A stretch of DNA of 64,000 bases from positions 46,371 through 110,370 of the forward strand of contig NZ_JACSRA010000012.1 in the NCBI RefSeq assembly GCF_014836335.1, given 5' to 3'. The stretch is from Clostridium cibarium. Lineage in GTDB: Bacteria; Bacillota; Clostridia; Clostridiales; Clostridiaceae. Positions 25,302-33,683 of the stretch are shown in pieces. A program made the position numbers and the translations under genes. The first letter of the stretch is position 1, and the number at the start of each line of letters is the position of its first letter. A model generated the notes under the pieces. The model had not been told where the DNA came from and did not search any database. It saw only the letters and a program-made list of their open reading frames with translations.

Positions 25302-27320
25302 TCACTTAAACCATCTTAGTTTTCTTTTTCTTCCAAAAATAATTGCTGAAGCTGTACTAGCAAGTAGTAATAATACAGTAACAAATAAGTTTGTACCTGC
25401 AAAATCTCCTGTCTTTACTAAAGTTTTAGTGTTATTTCCTTCTTTTTGAACTTGCCCATTATCATTTGTTCCTTGGTTAGGTGAATTAACACTAGCTTTT
25501 CCGCTAACTGAAACTGAAGTTGCCTTTGCTTCTTTATTATCTGCTTGTCCATTGTTTACTTTTAAACTAATATTATCAGCATTTTGAGCTACAGATACAG
25601 TATATCCTTTAGGTAATCCTGTTGTTTCAACTGAAGAAAATGCCCCGCTTCCTCCATCTTTTTTGTAGGTTATTATAGTAGAACCATCAGCAGGGATATA
25701 ATTATTTAAGAAGTTAAGCTTTAATGTCCCAGCGAAATTTGCTTTATCTCCAATCTTTAGAATATCTGTGTCACCGCTTATATTAAGCTCTAGTGTACTA
25801 TTTGAGCCTTGAGAATAGGCATCTTTTATAAATACTGGACCAGATACATTTTCTGTCACTTTTCCACCATTATTTTTTAGATTTCCAGCACCAAAAGCAG
25901 TAGATGAATCAGCTTCAAGGTTTCCGTTATTCACTTCTGTTCCACCACTAAAAGTATTGTTACCTGATAATTTTAAGGTACCAGTTCCATTTTTAGTTAA
26001 ACTTCCAACCCCTGATATATCGTTACGCCAGCTATCTAATGCATTAAAACCACCTTTTGAAGCATCCATATTTACTTCAACATGGTCAAGGAAAGAACCA
26101 TATCCATCTGCAGCTCTAAAGAGGTTAAGTCTTCCCCATCCTTCAGCATCATCAAGTAATGGATAACCAGATTTAATACCTGTTGTATATAAAACAGCTC
26201 TACGCTGATTTGAGTCTAAGTATGGAAGTCTCGTTTCTAATAAAACTTCTGCTCCTTTTGGAACTTTCATCGGAGTAGTTGTTATACCTATTTGAGGAAA
26301 ACCATATGTTAATCTATATGTATAATCTTGTTTATTTTTATTATAATCGCTAAATCTATCAACTGAGGTTCCGTTTTGTGTAAGAAGTTTTGTATGAGCA
26401 TCATTATAGGCTGCGGTTTTTAAACTTTGGTTATCAGGATTATTTAAAGCAGCTGCAACAATTGCAGTAGCCATAACACGTCCTCCCATCACATCAAGAG
26501 GTGAATGCATTCCTGCAACTATTCTATCATTCCCAAGTTCAGAAGCACGTGTAATTATCTCTTGAAAGCGTTCTGGTGTTGAGTATGCGAGGCCTAGAGC
26601 TGCAATAGTTGCTGCATTTGTGTGTCCACTTGGAAATCCTCCATCCTTTTCAGGAGTACTGCTTTTTGCTGGTTCAAGTGTTGGAAGTACTTGTACACTA
26701 TTACTCCAACGCCATGGACGTTTATATTGAAAGTAATTTTTAGCAGGGGTGGTTGAAGCTGAAGAATTTCTCATAGTATTTATTAAATTTACCATGTTTC
26801 CAAGGTTGGAATCAGTATCAGCCCAATTACCATTACTATTTCCTTTATCATCATATTTTTTTTGATTAGCATCTTGAGGAATTTCATCAGGTATTGTTGT
26901 TCCAGCATGTGATCCATTACGGAATGCATCAGTATATTTACCAAGTCCATCAACTATGCCATAGTTTTGATCTCTACGATCATCTAGATAAGCTTGATGG
27001 GCTTCCATATCAGTACGATTTTTTGTTATATCAATTGATTTTTGTATATTAGCATTATGAATTTCATTGTTAAGTATAGTTCCGTTATTCCATGCACTTC
27101 CTGGAGTCCAAAGTTTAAGATATTCTGAAAGTACTCCTATTGCAGGGTTGGTATTTGGAGTCATATTAGAAGTATTATTGTTTTTCCATGTATCTACGTA
27201 ATATCCATAAGATCCTGGATTAGGATCAATATATGTACTAGCAGAAGTACTTTTAGCTATGCAGGTTTGTGAAACTGCTACAATTAAAACTAGTGGAATA
27301 ATTTTATTTTTGTAATTCAT
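25302..27320 (-). CDS. Secreted PAP2-type acid phosphatase with autotransporter-like repeat and cell-wall anchor-like tail
   Basis: Predicted extracellular phosphomonoesterase, 672 aa. There is a signal peptide at about 1-28. The class A acid phosphatase / PAP2 catalytic set is visible: K200-R-P near KRPW, P-S-G-H at 230-233, and R266 with H272 and D276 in RIVAGMHSPLD. Residues about 437-480 match the passenger-associated repeat seen in autotransporter adhesins (GTGTLKLSGNNTFSGGT). They are followed by a beta-rich segment to about 590 and a low-complexity linker. The C-terminus LVKTG (about 634), then a hydrophobic helix and RKRKLRWFK, has the layout of a sortase signal with a non-canonical LPXTG box. 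The ATG follows AAAGGATAAGATTTAA. It appears monocistronic, with its own terminator. The catalytic assignment is firm; wall anchoring is inferred. Confidence 0.9.
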   Translation of the reverse strand: MNYKNKIIPLVLIVAVSQTCIAKSTSASTYIDPNPGSYGYYVDTWKNNNTSNMTPNTNPAIGVLSEYLKLWTPGSAWNNGTILNNEIHNANIQKSIDITKNRTDMEAHQAYLDDRRDQNYGIVDGLGKYTDAFRNGSHAGTTIPDEIPQDANQKKYDDKGNSNGNWADTDSNLGNMVNLINTMRNSSASTTPAKNYFQYKRPWRWSNSVQVLPTLEPAKSSTPEKDGGFPSGHTNAATIAALGLAYSTPERFQEIITRASELGNDRIVAGMHSPLDVMGGRVMATAIVAAALNNPDNQSLKTAAYNDAHTKLLTQNGTSVDRFSDYNKNKQDYTYRLTYGFPQIGITTTPMKVPKGAEVLLETRLPYLDSNQRRAVLYTTGIKSGYPLLDDAEGWGRLNLFRAADGYGSFLDHVEVNMDASKGGFNALDSWRNDISGVGSLTKNGTGTLKLSGNNTFSGGTEVNNGNLEADSSTAFGAGNLKNNGGKVTENVSGPVFIKDAYSQGSNSTLELNISGDTDILKIGDKANFAGTLKLNFLNNYIPADGSTIITYKKDGGSGAFSSVETTGLPKGYTVSVAQNADNISLKVNNGQADNKEAKATSVSVSGKASVNSPNQGTNDNGQVQKEGNNTKTLVKTGDFAGTNLFVTVLLLLASTASAIIFGRKRKLRWFK

Positions 27321-27454
27321 TTAAATCTTATCCTTTCTGTTTAGCTTCTCACTTGCCATATTACATTAATAAATTGCAAACTTATATCATGAAAGGGTTA
27401 ACTTAATGTTAAGAAAAAGTAATATTAATCAGTTTAGGAATATAATTCTTTTAT

Positions 27455-28189
27455 TTATAAAATAAAAAAATCTCCAACACCAAAAGATGTTGGGGATTTT
27501 CTATAAAGATTTTTTATATTTTTTATAAGAATTAATAGCAAAAAAACAAATACAATTATAAACAATATGGAAAAATAATTTTTTTTAGTTAAATATAATA
27601 TTCCAACAGCTAGAAATAGACTTGCTGTAAATAGATCGAATTTCCATAAGTTTTTAGCATATAATTTTTTACTATCATACTTGCCATACTTTTCTATTTC
27701 TTTAATCCTAGAATTGTATGCTAAGTAAGGCATAAAGTTAAAAGTAAATATAACAAAATCAATAAACAAAAGTCCAAACATAATAAAAAATATAGGTCTT
27801 ATAAAATTTATTGAGGCCATTAATAAACATATTAATGGAACAGCTATTATTGAAGATATAATTGATCCCTTTTTTGTTATATTTCTTATATTTGAATACT
27901 TATCTATTTCCGATTCACAATCAGTATAGATAGGTTTAGTACCAGCTTTAGCTGAAAAGATATGCATTTGGTTTTCCATGGATAAAACAGGAGACCATCC
28001 TGCTTCTTTAAATAAAGTAAAATATTCTTCGTTAGCTTCACTTTGATAATCTAAGGTATAGCCTATTCTTTTAGGTTTATCTTTTTTTAACTTGTAGAAG
28101 AACCCTCCTGTTATGCCTTCAAGTATCCAACCTTCACTAGATCTGCTGATAAAAGTTTTTTTATGTTGTGTATAATGATGCAGGCGCAA
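27455..28189 (-). CDS. DUF2812-type membrane protein
   Basis: 244 residues. The N-terminal about 100 match the DUF2812 pattern (GW near residue 20, GFFYKL, an AGW motif, then a segment reading IFSAKAGTKPIYTD and SEIDKYSN). Four hydrophobic helices follow, at about 110-132, 133-155, 185-205 and 208-230. In Firmicutes such proteins are often encoded next to PadR-type regulators, but none is present here. The only in-frame start is a TTG at 28189 with a weak AGGA upstream, and the N-terminus is shorter than usual for the family, so some loss at the 5' end is possible. The last codons (FGVGDFFIL) are encoded within the terminator hairpin. Function unknown. Confidence 0.75.
   Translation of the reverse strand: MRLHHYTQHKKTFISRSSEGWILEGITGGFFYKLKKDKPKRIGYTLDYQSEANEEYFTLFKEAGWSPVLSMENQMHIFSAKAGTKPIYTDCESEIDKYSNIRNITKKGSIISSIIAVPLICLLMASINFIRPIFFIMFGLLFIDFVIFTFNFMPYLAYNSRIKEIEKYGKYDSKKLYAKNLWKFDLFTASLFLAVGILYLTKKNYFSILFIIVFVFLLLILIKNIKNLYRKSPTSFGVGDFFIL
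27467..27500 (-). terminator. Terminator overlapping the 3' end of the DUF2812 gene
   Basis: Arms AAAATCTCCAACA and TGTTGGGGATTTT (one G-T pair) are followed on the minus strand by TTTTTTTATTTT. The stem lies inside the reading frame and the stop codon lies in the T-rich tail, so the hairpin doubles as coding sequence. Confidence 0.8.
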
Positions 28190-28241
28190 TTGTAACCATT
28201 CCTATTTATATATATGTCAAAGTTAGTTTTGCAAAAAATAT

Positions 28242-29552
28242 CTATATTTCAAACTTTCTTAAATTCCTACTTGATTCAGTAGTTTTAAGCTCTGCAAGTT
28301 TTGTTACTCCAACATAAATATCTGATATTTTATACCATGTAGCATAATCAACTACACCTGTTTGAGGCAATGTAAATATTCTCTGAAATGTCTTTACCGC
28401 ATCTGAAGTTTTTTCAGTATATTGTCCATCTTCAGCTTGCTTTGGAATTGCTGGATAATCTTTTGCTATTCTATTTAACTGCCCTTGAATTGTTTTAACT
28501 GCTGGGCTAGATATTCCAATAGTTAAATCTTCACCTGGATATGACATTGGACTTCCAGAAACTTTTTGTGCTGTAACTAATTCGATATTATTTCCATAGT
28601 AATGTGTCAATATACTATAAGGATCTAAACCTTGAACTCCTAACTGTTGACTGCCCCATTGACTTAACCATTCTGGACAAGTAACGCTCTTTCCGTCACA
28701 GTATTGTGAGAAAAGTGGTTGCTTCTTTCCGCTTCTTTTTATATAGGTAGAAAAAATCTCGTCTACAATTTGACTTATATTATCATATATGTTTCTGCCA
28801 TAACTAAATGCCTGATCATAAGCTGTAGAATTTGTAATATCAAATTTTTTTCCTTTACCTCTATACCATTCAGTAAAAATTCTATTTAAAGTAAAAGATA
28901 CGATGCAAAAAACATTTGCTTTTAGAGCTGAATCTGTCCAAGTTGAATATATTTCACATGAAGCTACATTTTTTATGTAGTCCTTAAATGGTACTTTATA
29001 GTTTTGTGCCGATGTATCATCGGGAACTCCTTGATGAACAGTAATATACTCTGGAACTACTGGTTGAGCTAATACAACTCCTGATGATGGAGGTGGTAAT
29101 GGTTTATCAACTTGTTCTGGTATTTTAGGCGGGAAATTTCCGTATAATGTATTTGGTTGTACACTTATAACTTCTTGTCTCATATCTCCTCTTCCCGAAC
29201 TAGGTTCCAAATTACATATTTGATATGCAACTCGTGTTGGTAATACCTGACACCCGTTTATTACTAGCGGCTTAAATCCATTTCTCTCAATAGTTATATC
29301 ATATAAACTATAAGGCATCTTATCATTATATATATCCAAGGAATACTCTAATGGTGGAGTTGATAAATCTATCTCCTGCGTTAATCCAGCATCATCTGTA
29401 ACTAGGTCAATAGTCCCTAAACTTTCACTTCCTTCTATGCCTTTGACAGTTATCTTAGCTCCATCAATTGGAATATAATCACTGCCCCTAAAGCATTGAA
29501 TCTTTAATCTACCTGTTTTGTTCAGTAAATTTGTATTATTTGAATTCTCCAT
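28242..29552 (-). CDS. sleC: SleC-like spore cortex-lytic enzyme with peptidoglycan-binding domain
   Basis: Resembles the clostridial germination enzyme SleC, which degrades cortex peptidoglycan after proteolytic activation. 436 aa, close to the length of known SleC precursors. Residues 1-115 form a pre-region with a carboxypeptidase-regulatory-like fold. A proline-rich linker (about 135-165) leads to a mature-like start near VPEYITVHQG. Residues about 190-335 form the SpoIID/SleC catalytic domain, with Glu200 in the position expected for the catalytic acid, and with FTLNRIFTEWYRGKGK, FDITNSTAYDQ and PEWLSQWGS. Residues about 345-420 are a peptidoglycan-binding domain (GQLNRIAKDYPAIP, DGQYTEKTSDAVKTFQ). 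The ATG follows AAAGAGGATATAT. No Csp protease gene is nearby. Clostridia can carry several paralogs, so this may not be the main germination enzyme. Confidence 0.82.
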   Translation of the reverse strand: MENSNNTNLLNKTGRLKIQCFRGSDYIPIDGAKITVKGIEGSESLGTIDLVTDDAGLTQEIDLSTPPLEYSLDIYNDKMPYSLYDITIERNGFKPLVINGCQVLPTRVAYQICNLEPSSGRGDMRQEVISVQPNTLYGNFPPKIPEQVDKPLPPPSSGVVLAQPVVPEYITVHQGVPDDTSAQNYKVPFKDYIKNVASCEIYSTWTDSALKANVFCIVSFTLNRIFTEWYRGKGKKFDITNSTAYDQAFSYGRNIYDNISQIVDEIFSTYIKRSGKKQPLFSQYCDGKSVTCPEWLSQWGSQQLGVQGLDPYSILTHYYGNNIELVTAQKVSGSPMSYPGEDLTIGISSPAVKTIQGQLNRIAKDYPAIPKQAEDGQYTEKTSDAVKTFQRIFTLPQTGVVDYATWYKISDIYVGVTKLAELKTTESSRNLRKFEI

Positions 29553-29599
29553 ATATATCCTCTTTATAATTTTTAGTCAAATTATTATATTTATTTCGT

Positions 29600-30001
29600 T
29601 TAATATTTATTACTTGTTCTAAATTCATCGTAGGATAAGTTTCCTTTGACTAATTGTTCAGTAGTGTCATTGTCTATTTTGTTCTCTTCAATCAAATTTT
29701 TTATATTGAAAAATTCTTTTGTTCCTATTTTGCAATTTGCATACCTTTCAAGAAGCATAGGAATATATGAATTTGAATATTTTATATCTTCTATAATAGA
29801 TTTTCTTTCTATAAATTCATCTGCAGTAATAATTCCAGAAGCATATTTTTCTTTAAGTATATCTATTAACCTTACTGTGAATTCGTTTGGAGTTGGTTTT
29901 CTTCTTAGCAACAAATATATTAATATACTAAAAATTATTAAAAATATTATTAAAACATAATGACCATAAAACCCCATCCCCATGTGATAACCATGCCTCA
30001 T
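29600..30001 (-). CDS. Small membrane-anchored SHOCT-domain protein
   Basis: 133 aa. The N-terminus is rich in His, Met and Gly (MRHGYHMGMGFYGHY), followed by one membrane helix (about 15-33) and RRK. Residues about 42-68 fit the SHOCT pattern (LKEKYASGIITADEFIERK). A second similar segment (ERYANCKIGTKEFFNIKNLI) and a third shorter one (KGNLSYDEF) follow, giving a SHOCT-like repeat series. The start has GGAGGTAGAGAT directly before the ATG, overlapping the end region of the histidine kinase gene 15 bp upstream, so the two are one operon. The function of SHOCT proteins is not settled. The His/Met-rich N-terminus could bind a metal, which is speculative. Confidence 0.75.
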   Translation of the reverse strand: MRHGYHMGMGFYGHYVLIIFLIIFSILIYLLLRRKPTPNEFTVRLIDILKEKYASGIITADEFIERKSIIEDIKYSNSYIPMLLERYANCKIGTKEFFNIKNLIEENKIDNDTTEQLVKGNLSYDEFRTSNKY

Positions 30002-30015
30002 ATCTCTACCTCCAT

Positions 30016-31794
30016 TTAAGTTTCTCTAATTGAAAATGCAATAATTATTGTTGTTCCTTTTCTTAAATCACTTTCTATATAAAAGTTTCCCTTTAAGACT
30101 TTTATTAATCTCTTTGCTATTGAAAGTCCAAGCCCAGTGCCCTCAATTTGTGCATTTCTTGACTTATCAGCTTTAAAAAACTTTTCACCTAAATACTCGA
30201 TTTCTTCTTTAGGTATGCCAACACCATTATCTTCAACCTTTATATATATTTTTTTGTTATCTGAATATGTTGTTACCTTTAAAATGCCTTTAGAATAAGA
30301 AAACTTTATAGCATTATCTAAAAATATAATTAGCAGCTGTTTTAATTTATCATAATCACTTAATAACTTTGGCAAATTACTTTCTAAATTTAATTGCAAA
30401 TCTATATCTTTACTATAAATTAAAGTCCTAAGACTTCTTGCAGTATCATTTATAAGCATATTTACATCTAATTCATTATGGTCAATTTCTACTTTGCCTG
30501 ATTCTAACCTACTTAAATTAAGCAGATCTTTAACCATTCTTTCAAGTCTATTTGTCTCTTTTATTAATGCTGTGCAAGTATCTACTACCTCGGTAGGTTT
30601 TGTCATACCATCTACAATAGACTCTAAGTTACCTTTAATAATGGTTAAAGGAGTTCTAAATTCATGAGAAACATTTGAGATAAAGTCTTTTCTCATTTGC
30701 TCTAGCTTCTCTTTTTCACTAATATCCTGGATAAGTATTACTCCTCCCATAATCTCATTTAAGCTATTCTTTATGAGAGATATAGAAAAGTCTAATATTT
30801 TATTTTCATGTTTTTTTACTAGTGACTTTTTTTCATTATTTTCTATAGCAAATTTAAATTCATTAATTACACCTAATTGTGATAATAAATTAATCATTTC
30901 CCCATCATCTTTCATTTTTTTGCTAAAGAGCAGACTATTTGCAGCTTCGTTTACATTTATAATATTAGAATTTTTATCTAAAGCTAAAAGCCCCTCACTC
31001 ATACTGGTTATAATGTTACTTAATTTGTTTTTCTCCTCAAAAAGTTCACTTATTGTATACTTAAGCTTTAAAGATAATAAGTCAAATGAGCTTGATAATT
31101 CCCCTATTTCATCCTTTTGATATATGTTTGTTTTGATTCCATAGTGTCCTCTTGCAAGTTCTAAAGCTGACGAATTTATTTTCTTTATGGGATTAGAAAT
31201 ATTTCTTGAAAAATAATATCCTAATAGTCCTACAATAAATATTTCACCTAAGACAGTTAAAATTAAGCTTTTAAAAAATTTATCTATGGAATTTGATAAA
31301 TCAGATACTGGCGAATTAAGAATTACACCTTTTATTAGGCTACTACTATCTTTTATAGGAACTGCTACTATCATCATTTCTTCATTATAGTAAGGGTTAT
31401 ATCCTTCATCATATGCATCTTTTCCATCCAGTACCTGCACATTAATGTCTCTATATAACTCCTTTATCTTAGAATCATTAATATAATTAATATCATTATT
31501 ATCTGATGCAGTTAATAGACTACTATCATCTTTTAGTATCCAAACCTTTGCATTGTCAATATTTTTTATCAGATTCATAACTTTTATAAATTCATCATTA
31601 TTTAAATCATTTCCGAGGTATGGCTCCATAGCTTTAGCTATTGCTATAGCGTGTTTTTTCATATTGTTTTTTTTAACTTCATAAATATTATTTTTAAATA
31701 TATTTAATGCAATAATTCCTATAAAAAGCGTTGATACCATAACTATTGATAAAAAGCCAAGAGTTAGTTTAAAGGTAATATTTTTCTTAATCAT
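30016..31794 (-). CDS. Sensor histidine kinase (HAMP-PAS-HisKA-HATPase)
   Basis: Membrane sensor kinase of 592 aa paired with the response regulator just upstream. Order: membrane helix (about 8-30); extracellular sensing region of about 140 residues; second helix (about 177-195); HAMP (about 198-250); PAS-like region (about 262-360, SMSEGLLALDKNSNIINVNEAA); HisKA with the phospho-acceptor in SHEFRTP; N-box FLDNAIKFS; G boxes VEDNGVGIP and GTGLGLS. The ATG at 31794 has GAGGTGG just upstream and overlaps the regulator stop by 8 bp. A longer frame starts from TTG at 31806 and is less likely. The layout resembles the PhoR/WalK group. The signal is unknown, but an envelope signal is plausible given the SleC and PAP2 neighbours. 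Confidence 0.92.
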   Translation of the reverse strand: MIKKNITFKLTLGFLSIVMVSTLFIGIIALNIFKNNIYEVKKNNMKKHAIAIAKAMEPYLGNDLNNDEFIKVMNLIKNIDNAKVWILKDDSSLLTASDNNDINYINDSKIKELYRDINVQVLDGKDAYDEGYNPYYNEEMMIVAVPIKDSSSLIKGVILNSPVSDLSNSIDKFFKSLILTVLGEIFIVGLLGYYFSRNISNPIKKINSSALELARGHYGIKTNIYQKDEIGELSSSFDLLSLKLKYTISELFEEKNKLSNIITSMSEGLLALDKNSNIINVNEAANSLLFSKKMKDDGEMINLLSQLGVINEFKFAIENNEKKSLVKKHENKILDFSISLIKNSLNEIMGGVILIQDISEKEKLEQMRKDFISNVSHEFRTPLTIIKGNLESIVDGMTKPTEVVDTCTALIKETNRLERMVKDLLNLSRLESGKVEIDHNELDVNMLINDTARSLRTLIYSKDIDLQLNLESNLPKLLSDYDKLKQLLIIFLDNAIKFSYSKGILKVTTYSDNKKIYIKVEDNGVGIPKEEIEYLGEKFFKADKSRNAQIEGTGLGLSIAKRLIKVLKGNFYIESDLRKGTTIIIAFSIRET

Positions 31795-32479
31795 CTTCCA
31801 CCTCAAATTTATACCCTATTCCCCATACAGTCTTAATATCCCAAACATATTGATTATTTAAATTAAGCTTTGTTCTTATTCTTTTTATATGGGTATCTAC
31901 AGTCCTAGGATCTCCAAAATAATCCACTCCCCATATATTATCAAGGAGCTCATCTCTTTTGATTATCTTGTTTGGAGAACCTGAAAGCATCCAAAGAACT
32001 TCAATTTCTTTCTTTGTAAGATTCATATTTACATCATCTACTTTTACTAAATAATTATTTATATCTAGTTCAAGTGAAGGATATTTAATTACTGATAATT
32101 GGCTATTTGATACTGGAGCAATTCTTCTTAGCACCGCTTTTATCCTTGCCACTACTTCTCCAGGGCTAAATGGTTTTGAAATATAGTCGTCAGCACCAGA
32201 ATTTAATCCTAAAATTTTATCTGCCTCTTCACTTTTGGCAGTTATCATTATTATAGGAGTATTTGATTCTTTTCTAATTCTATTGCAAACTTCTATTCCA
32301 TCTATATATGGCATCATAATATCTAGTAAAATTAGTTCAGGATTATAGTGCTTAAATTTTAATAATGCTTCTTCTCCATCTAAAGCAAAAATTACGTTAA
32401 AACCTTCTTTTTCTATATATGGTTTTAAAATTTTAATTATCTCCATATTGTCATCAGCAATAAGAATACTATTATTCAT
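31787..32479 (-). CDS. OmpR/PhoB-family response regulator
   Basis: 230 aa. The receiver domain (about 1-118) has the acidic pair DDN near the N-terminus, the phospho-acceptor Asp in LILLDIMMP, Thr in IMITAKS and Lys in SKPFSP. The winged-helix output domain (about 135-228) contains TKKEIEVLWML and RTVDTHIKRIRTKL. I take the ATG at 32479, with GAGGTGAT eight bases upstream; the GTG at 32488 lies within that ribosome site. It is first gene of a leftward operon with the kinase and the SHOCT protein. The upstream gap holds repeated 11-bp elements suited to this class of regulator. Confidence 0.94.
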   Translation of the reverse strand: MNNSILIADDNMEIIKILKPYIEKEGFNVIFALDGEEALLKFKHYNPELILLDIMMPYIDGIEVCNRIRKESNTPIIMITAKSEEADKILGLNSGADDYISKPFSPGEVVARIKAVLRRIAPVSNSQLSVIKYPSLELDINNYLVKVDDVNMNLTKKEIEVLWMLSGSPNKIIKRDELLDNIWGVDYFGDPRTVDTHIKRIRTKLNLNNQYVWDIKTVWGIGYKFEVEDD

Positions 32480-32537
32480 TTTTATCACCTCGTATCTCTT
32501 CCATATATGCCTAAATTATATCATTTCCTTTAATTAG

Positions 32538-32580
32538 AATTGTGTCCTAATTGTGTCCTTTTATTTCACAATTAAGACAC
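32538..32580. promoter_or_regulatory. Likely response-regulator operator: two direct 11-bp repeats plus an inverted copy
   Basis: AATTGTGTCCT occurs twice in direct tandem (32538-32548, 32549-32559). An inverted copy, CACAATTAAGACAC (32567-32580), matches GTGTCCTAATTGTG (32542-32555) with one mismatch. The set lies between the divergent response-regulator operon and the secreted YckD-like gene. Direct repeats with 11-bp phasing are characteristic of OmpR/PhoB-family binding sites, so autoregulation and control of the divergent gene are likely. Confidence 0.6.
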
Positions 32581-32656
32581 TTATGCATATGTAAAATGAT
32601 TTAATATTATGGCATAGACAATAAACACACAAATTTAATTTGAGGAGGAAATTAAA

Positions 32657-33127
32657 ATGAAATCAAAAAAATTAATAGTAACATTAGCTATGGCCATTTC
32701 AATAGGGTTAGGTGTGACTGCTTATGCAGCAAATGCAGAAGCAACAAATAATACTACTACTTGTACTCAGCAAAGAGTTGGACTTTCTAAAGTTACAGGG
32801 GTTAAAGGCTACAATTATGGAGAATCAGTATTAAAGGATAAACTTGGTATGACAGATAATGAAATCTCAACAGGTTTTAATTCAGGAAAGACAATATATG
32901 ATATGGCAAAGGAAAAAGGAATGGCAGAAGCTGATTTTAAGAAAGCTTTACTTGAAGAAAAAAGCAATGCTATCGATGAAGCTGTTTCTGCTGGAAATAT
33001 AACAAAAGCTGAAGGTGACTCAATGAAAGCAAAGATAGAAAGTAATTCACAAAACTGCATAGGAATACCGGGTAGTAAAAAAGGTTCTATGTCAAAATCT
33101 AATTCTAGATGTTTAGCAAATTCATAA
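32657..33127 (+). CDS. Secreted small protein, DUF2680/YckD-like
   Basis: 156 aa with a clear signal peptide (about 1-25, MKSKK then a hydrophobic core and AYAAN). The mature part contains a helical segment (LKDKLGMTDNEISTGFNSGKT-like start, about 60-130) typical of the YckD/DUF2680 group: an amphipathic start, a KGMAEADFKKALLEEK block and an NITKAEGDSMKAKIES block. Two Cys residues (about 36 and 134) might pair outside the cell. The ATG follows GAGGAGGAAATTAAA. It is transcribed divergently from the two-component operon across shared 11-bp repeats, so it is a good candidate target of that system. Function unknown. Confidence 0.8.
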   Translation: MKSKKLIVTLAMAISIGLGVTAYAANAEATNNTTTCTQQRVGLSKVTGVKGYNYGESVLKDKLGMTDNEISTGFNSGKTIYDMAKEKGMAEADFKKALLEEKSNAIDEAVSAGNITKAEGDSMKAKIESNSQNCIGIPGSKKGSMSKSNSRCLANS

Positions 33128-33245
33128 TTTATATACTTAGTAATTATTGACATATAAATTCAATAAAGATATTATATATATAAAAGGCATATGCCAATAA
33201 CTAAAATTCATATGCTAATTTATTATATATTAATGGAGGTTCTTT

Positions 33246-33611
33246 ATGAAAATTGCATTACCATCACGTAATAATAATATCGATGATCATTTTGGTCATT
33301 GTGAATATTTCACTGTCTTTACAGTTAACACAGAAACTAAGGAAATAACAGCTTCTGAAACAGTTCAGTCACCATCAGGTTGTGGCTGCAAATCAAATAT
33401 AGCATCAACTCTTTCTAACATGGGTGTCAAAGTTATGCTTGCAGGCAATATGGGTGAAGGTGCTGTAAGAGTACTTAATAATTCAGGAATAGAAGTATTG
33501 AGGGGCTGTTCTGGGGATGTAAAGGCTGTAGCCTTAAAATGGCTTGAAGGCTCTATTAAAGATTCTGGTGATTTCTGTCATGCTCATGAGCACGGATGTC
33601 ATAATGAATAA
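33246..33611 (+). CDS. NifX/NifB-type iron-molybdenum cluster-binding family protein
   Basis: 121 aa, matching the dinitrogenase iron-molybdenum cofactor domain (MKIALPSRNN, DDHFGHCEYFTVF, GCGCKSNIASTL, MGEGAVRVL, CSGDVKAVA). A His/Cys-rich tail (FCHAHEHGCHNE) could bind metal. In clostridia such stand-alone proteins occur outside nitrogenase clusters and often near DUF134 regulators, as here, where the DUF134 gene is convergent and shares a terminator. No nif structural genes are visible, so a general metal-cluster or redox role is more likely than nitrogenase assembly. The ATG has ATGGAGGTTCTTT upstream. Confidence 0.88.
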   Translation: MKIALPSRNNNIDDHFGHCEYFTVFTVNTETKEITASETVQSPSGCGCKSNIASTLSNMGVKVMLAGNMGEGAVRVLNNSGIEVLRGCSGDVKAVALKWLEGSIKDSGDFCHAHEHGCHNE

Positions 33612-33643
33612 ACTTTTATAATATTTAAGTATAATTAATGAAA

Positions 33644-33677
33644 AAAAGAGGAGACATTTTATTTAGTCTCCTCTTTT
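33644..33677. terminator. Bidirectional terminator between NifX-type and DUF134 genes
   Basis: A perfect 12-bp inverted repeat, AAAAGAGGAGAC and GTCTCCTCTTTT, with a 10-base loop and A/T runs on both sides. It serves the convergent genes ending at 33611 and 33684. Confidence 0.88.
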
Positions 33678-33683
33678 AAATAA

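Noticed and set aside
31787..31806. Longer kinase frame starting at TTG 31806
   Set aside because: The ATG at 31794 has a proper ribosome site (GAGGTGG) that the longer frame would swallow.
33246..33611. Nitrogenase cofactor biosynthesis gene as sign of nitrogen fixation
   Set aside because: No nifHDK, nifE/N or nifB is present; stand-alone family members occur widely in non-fixing anaerobes.
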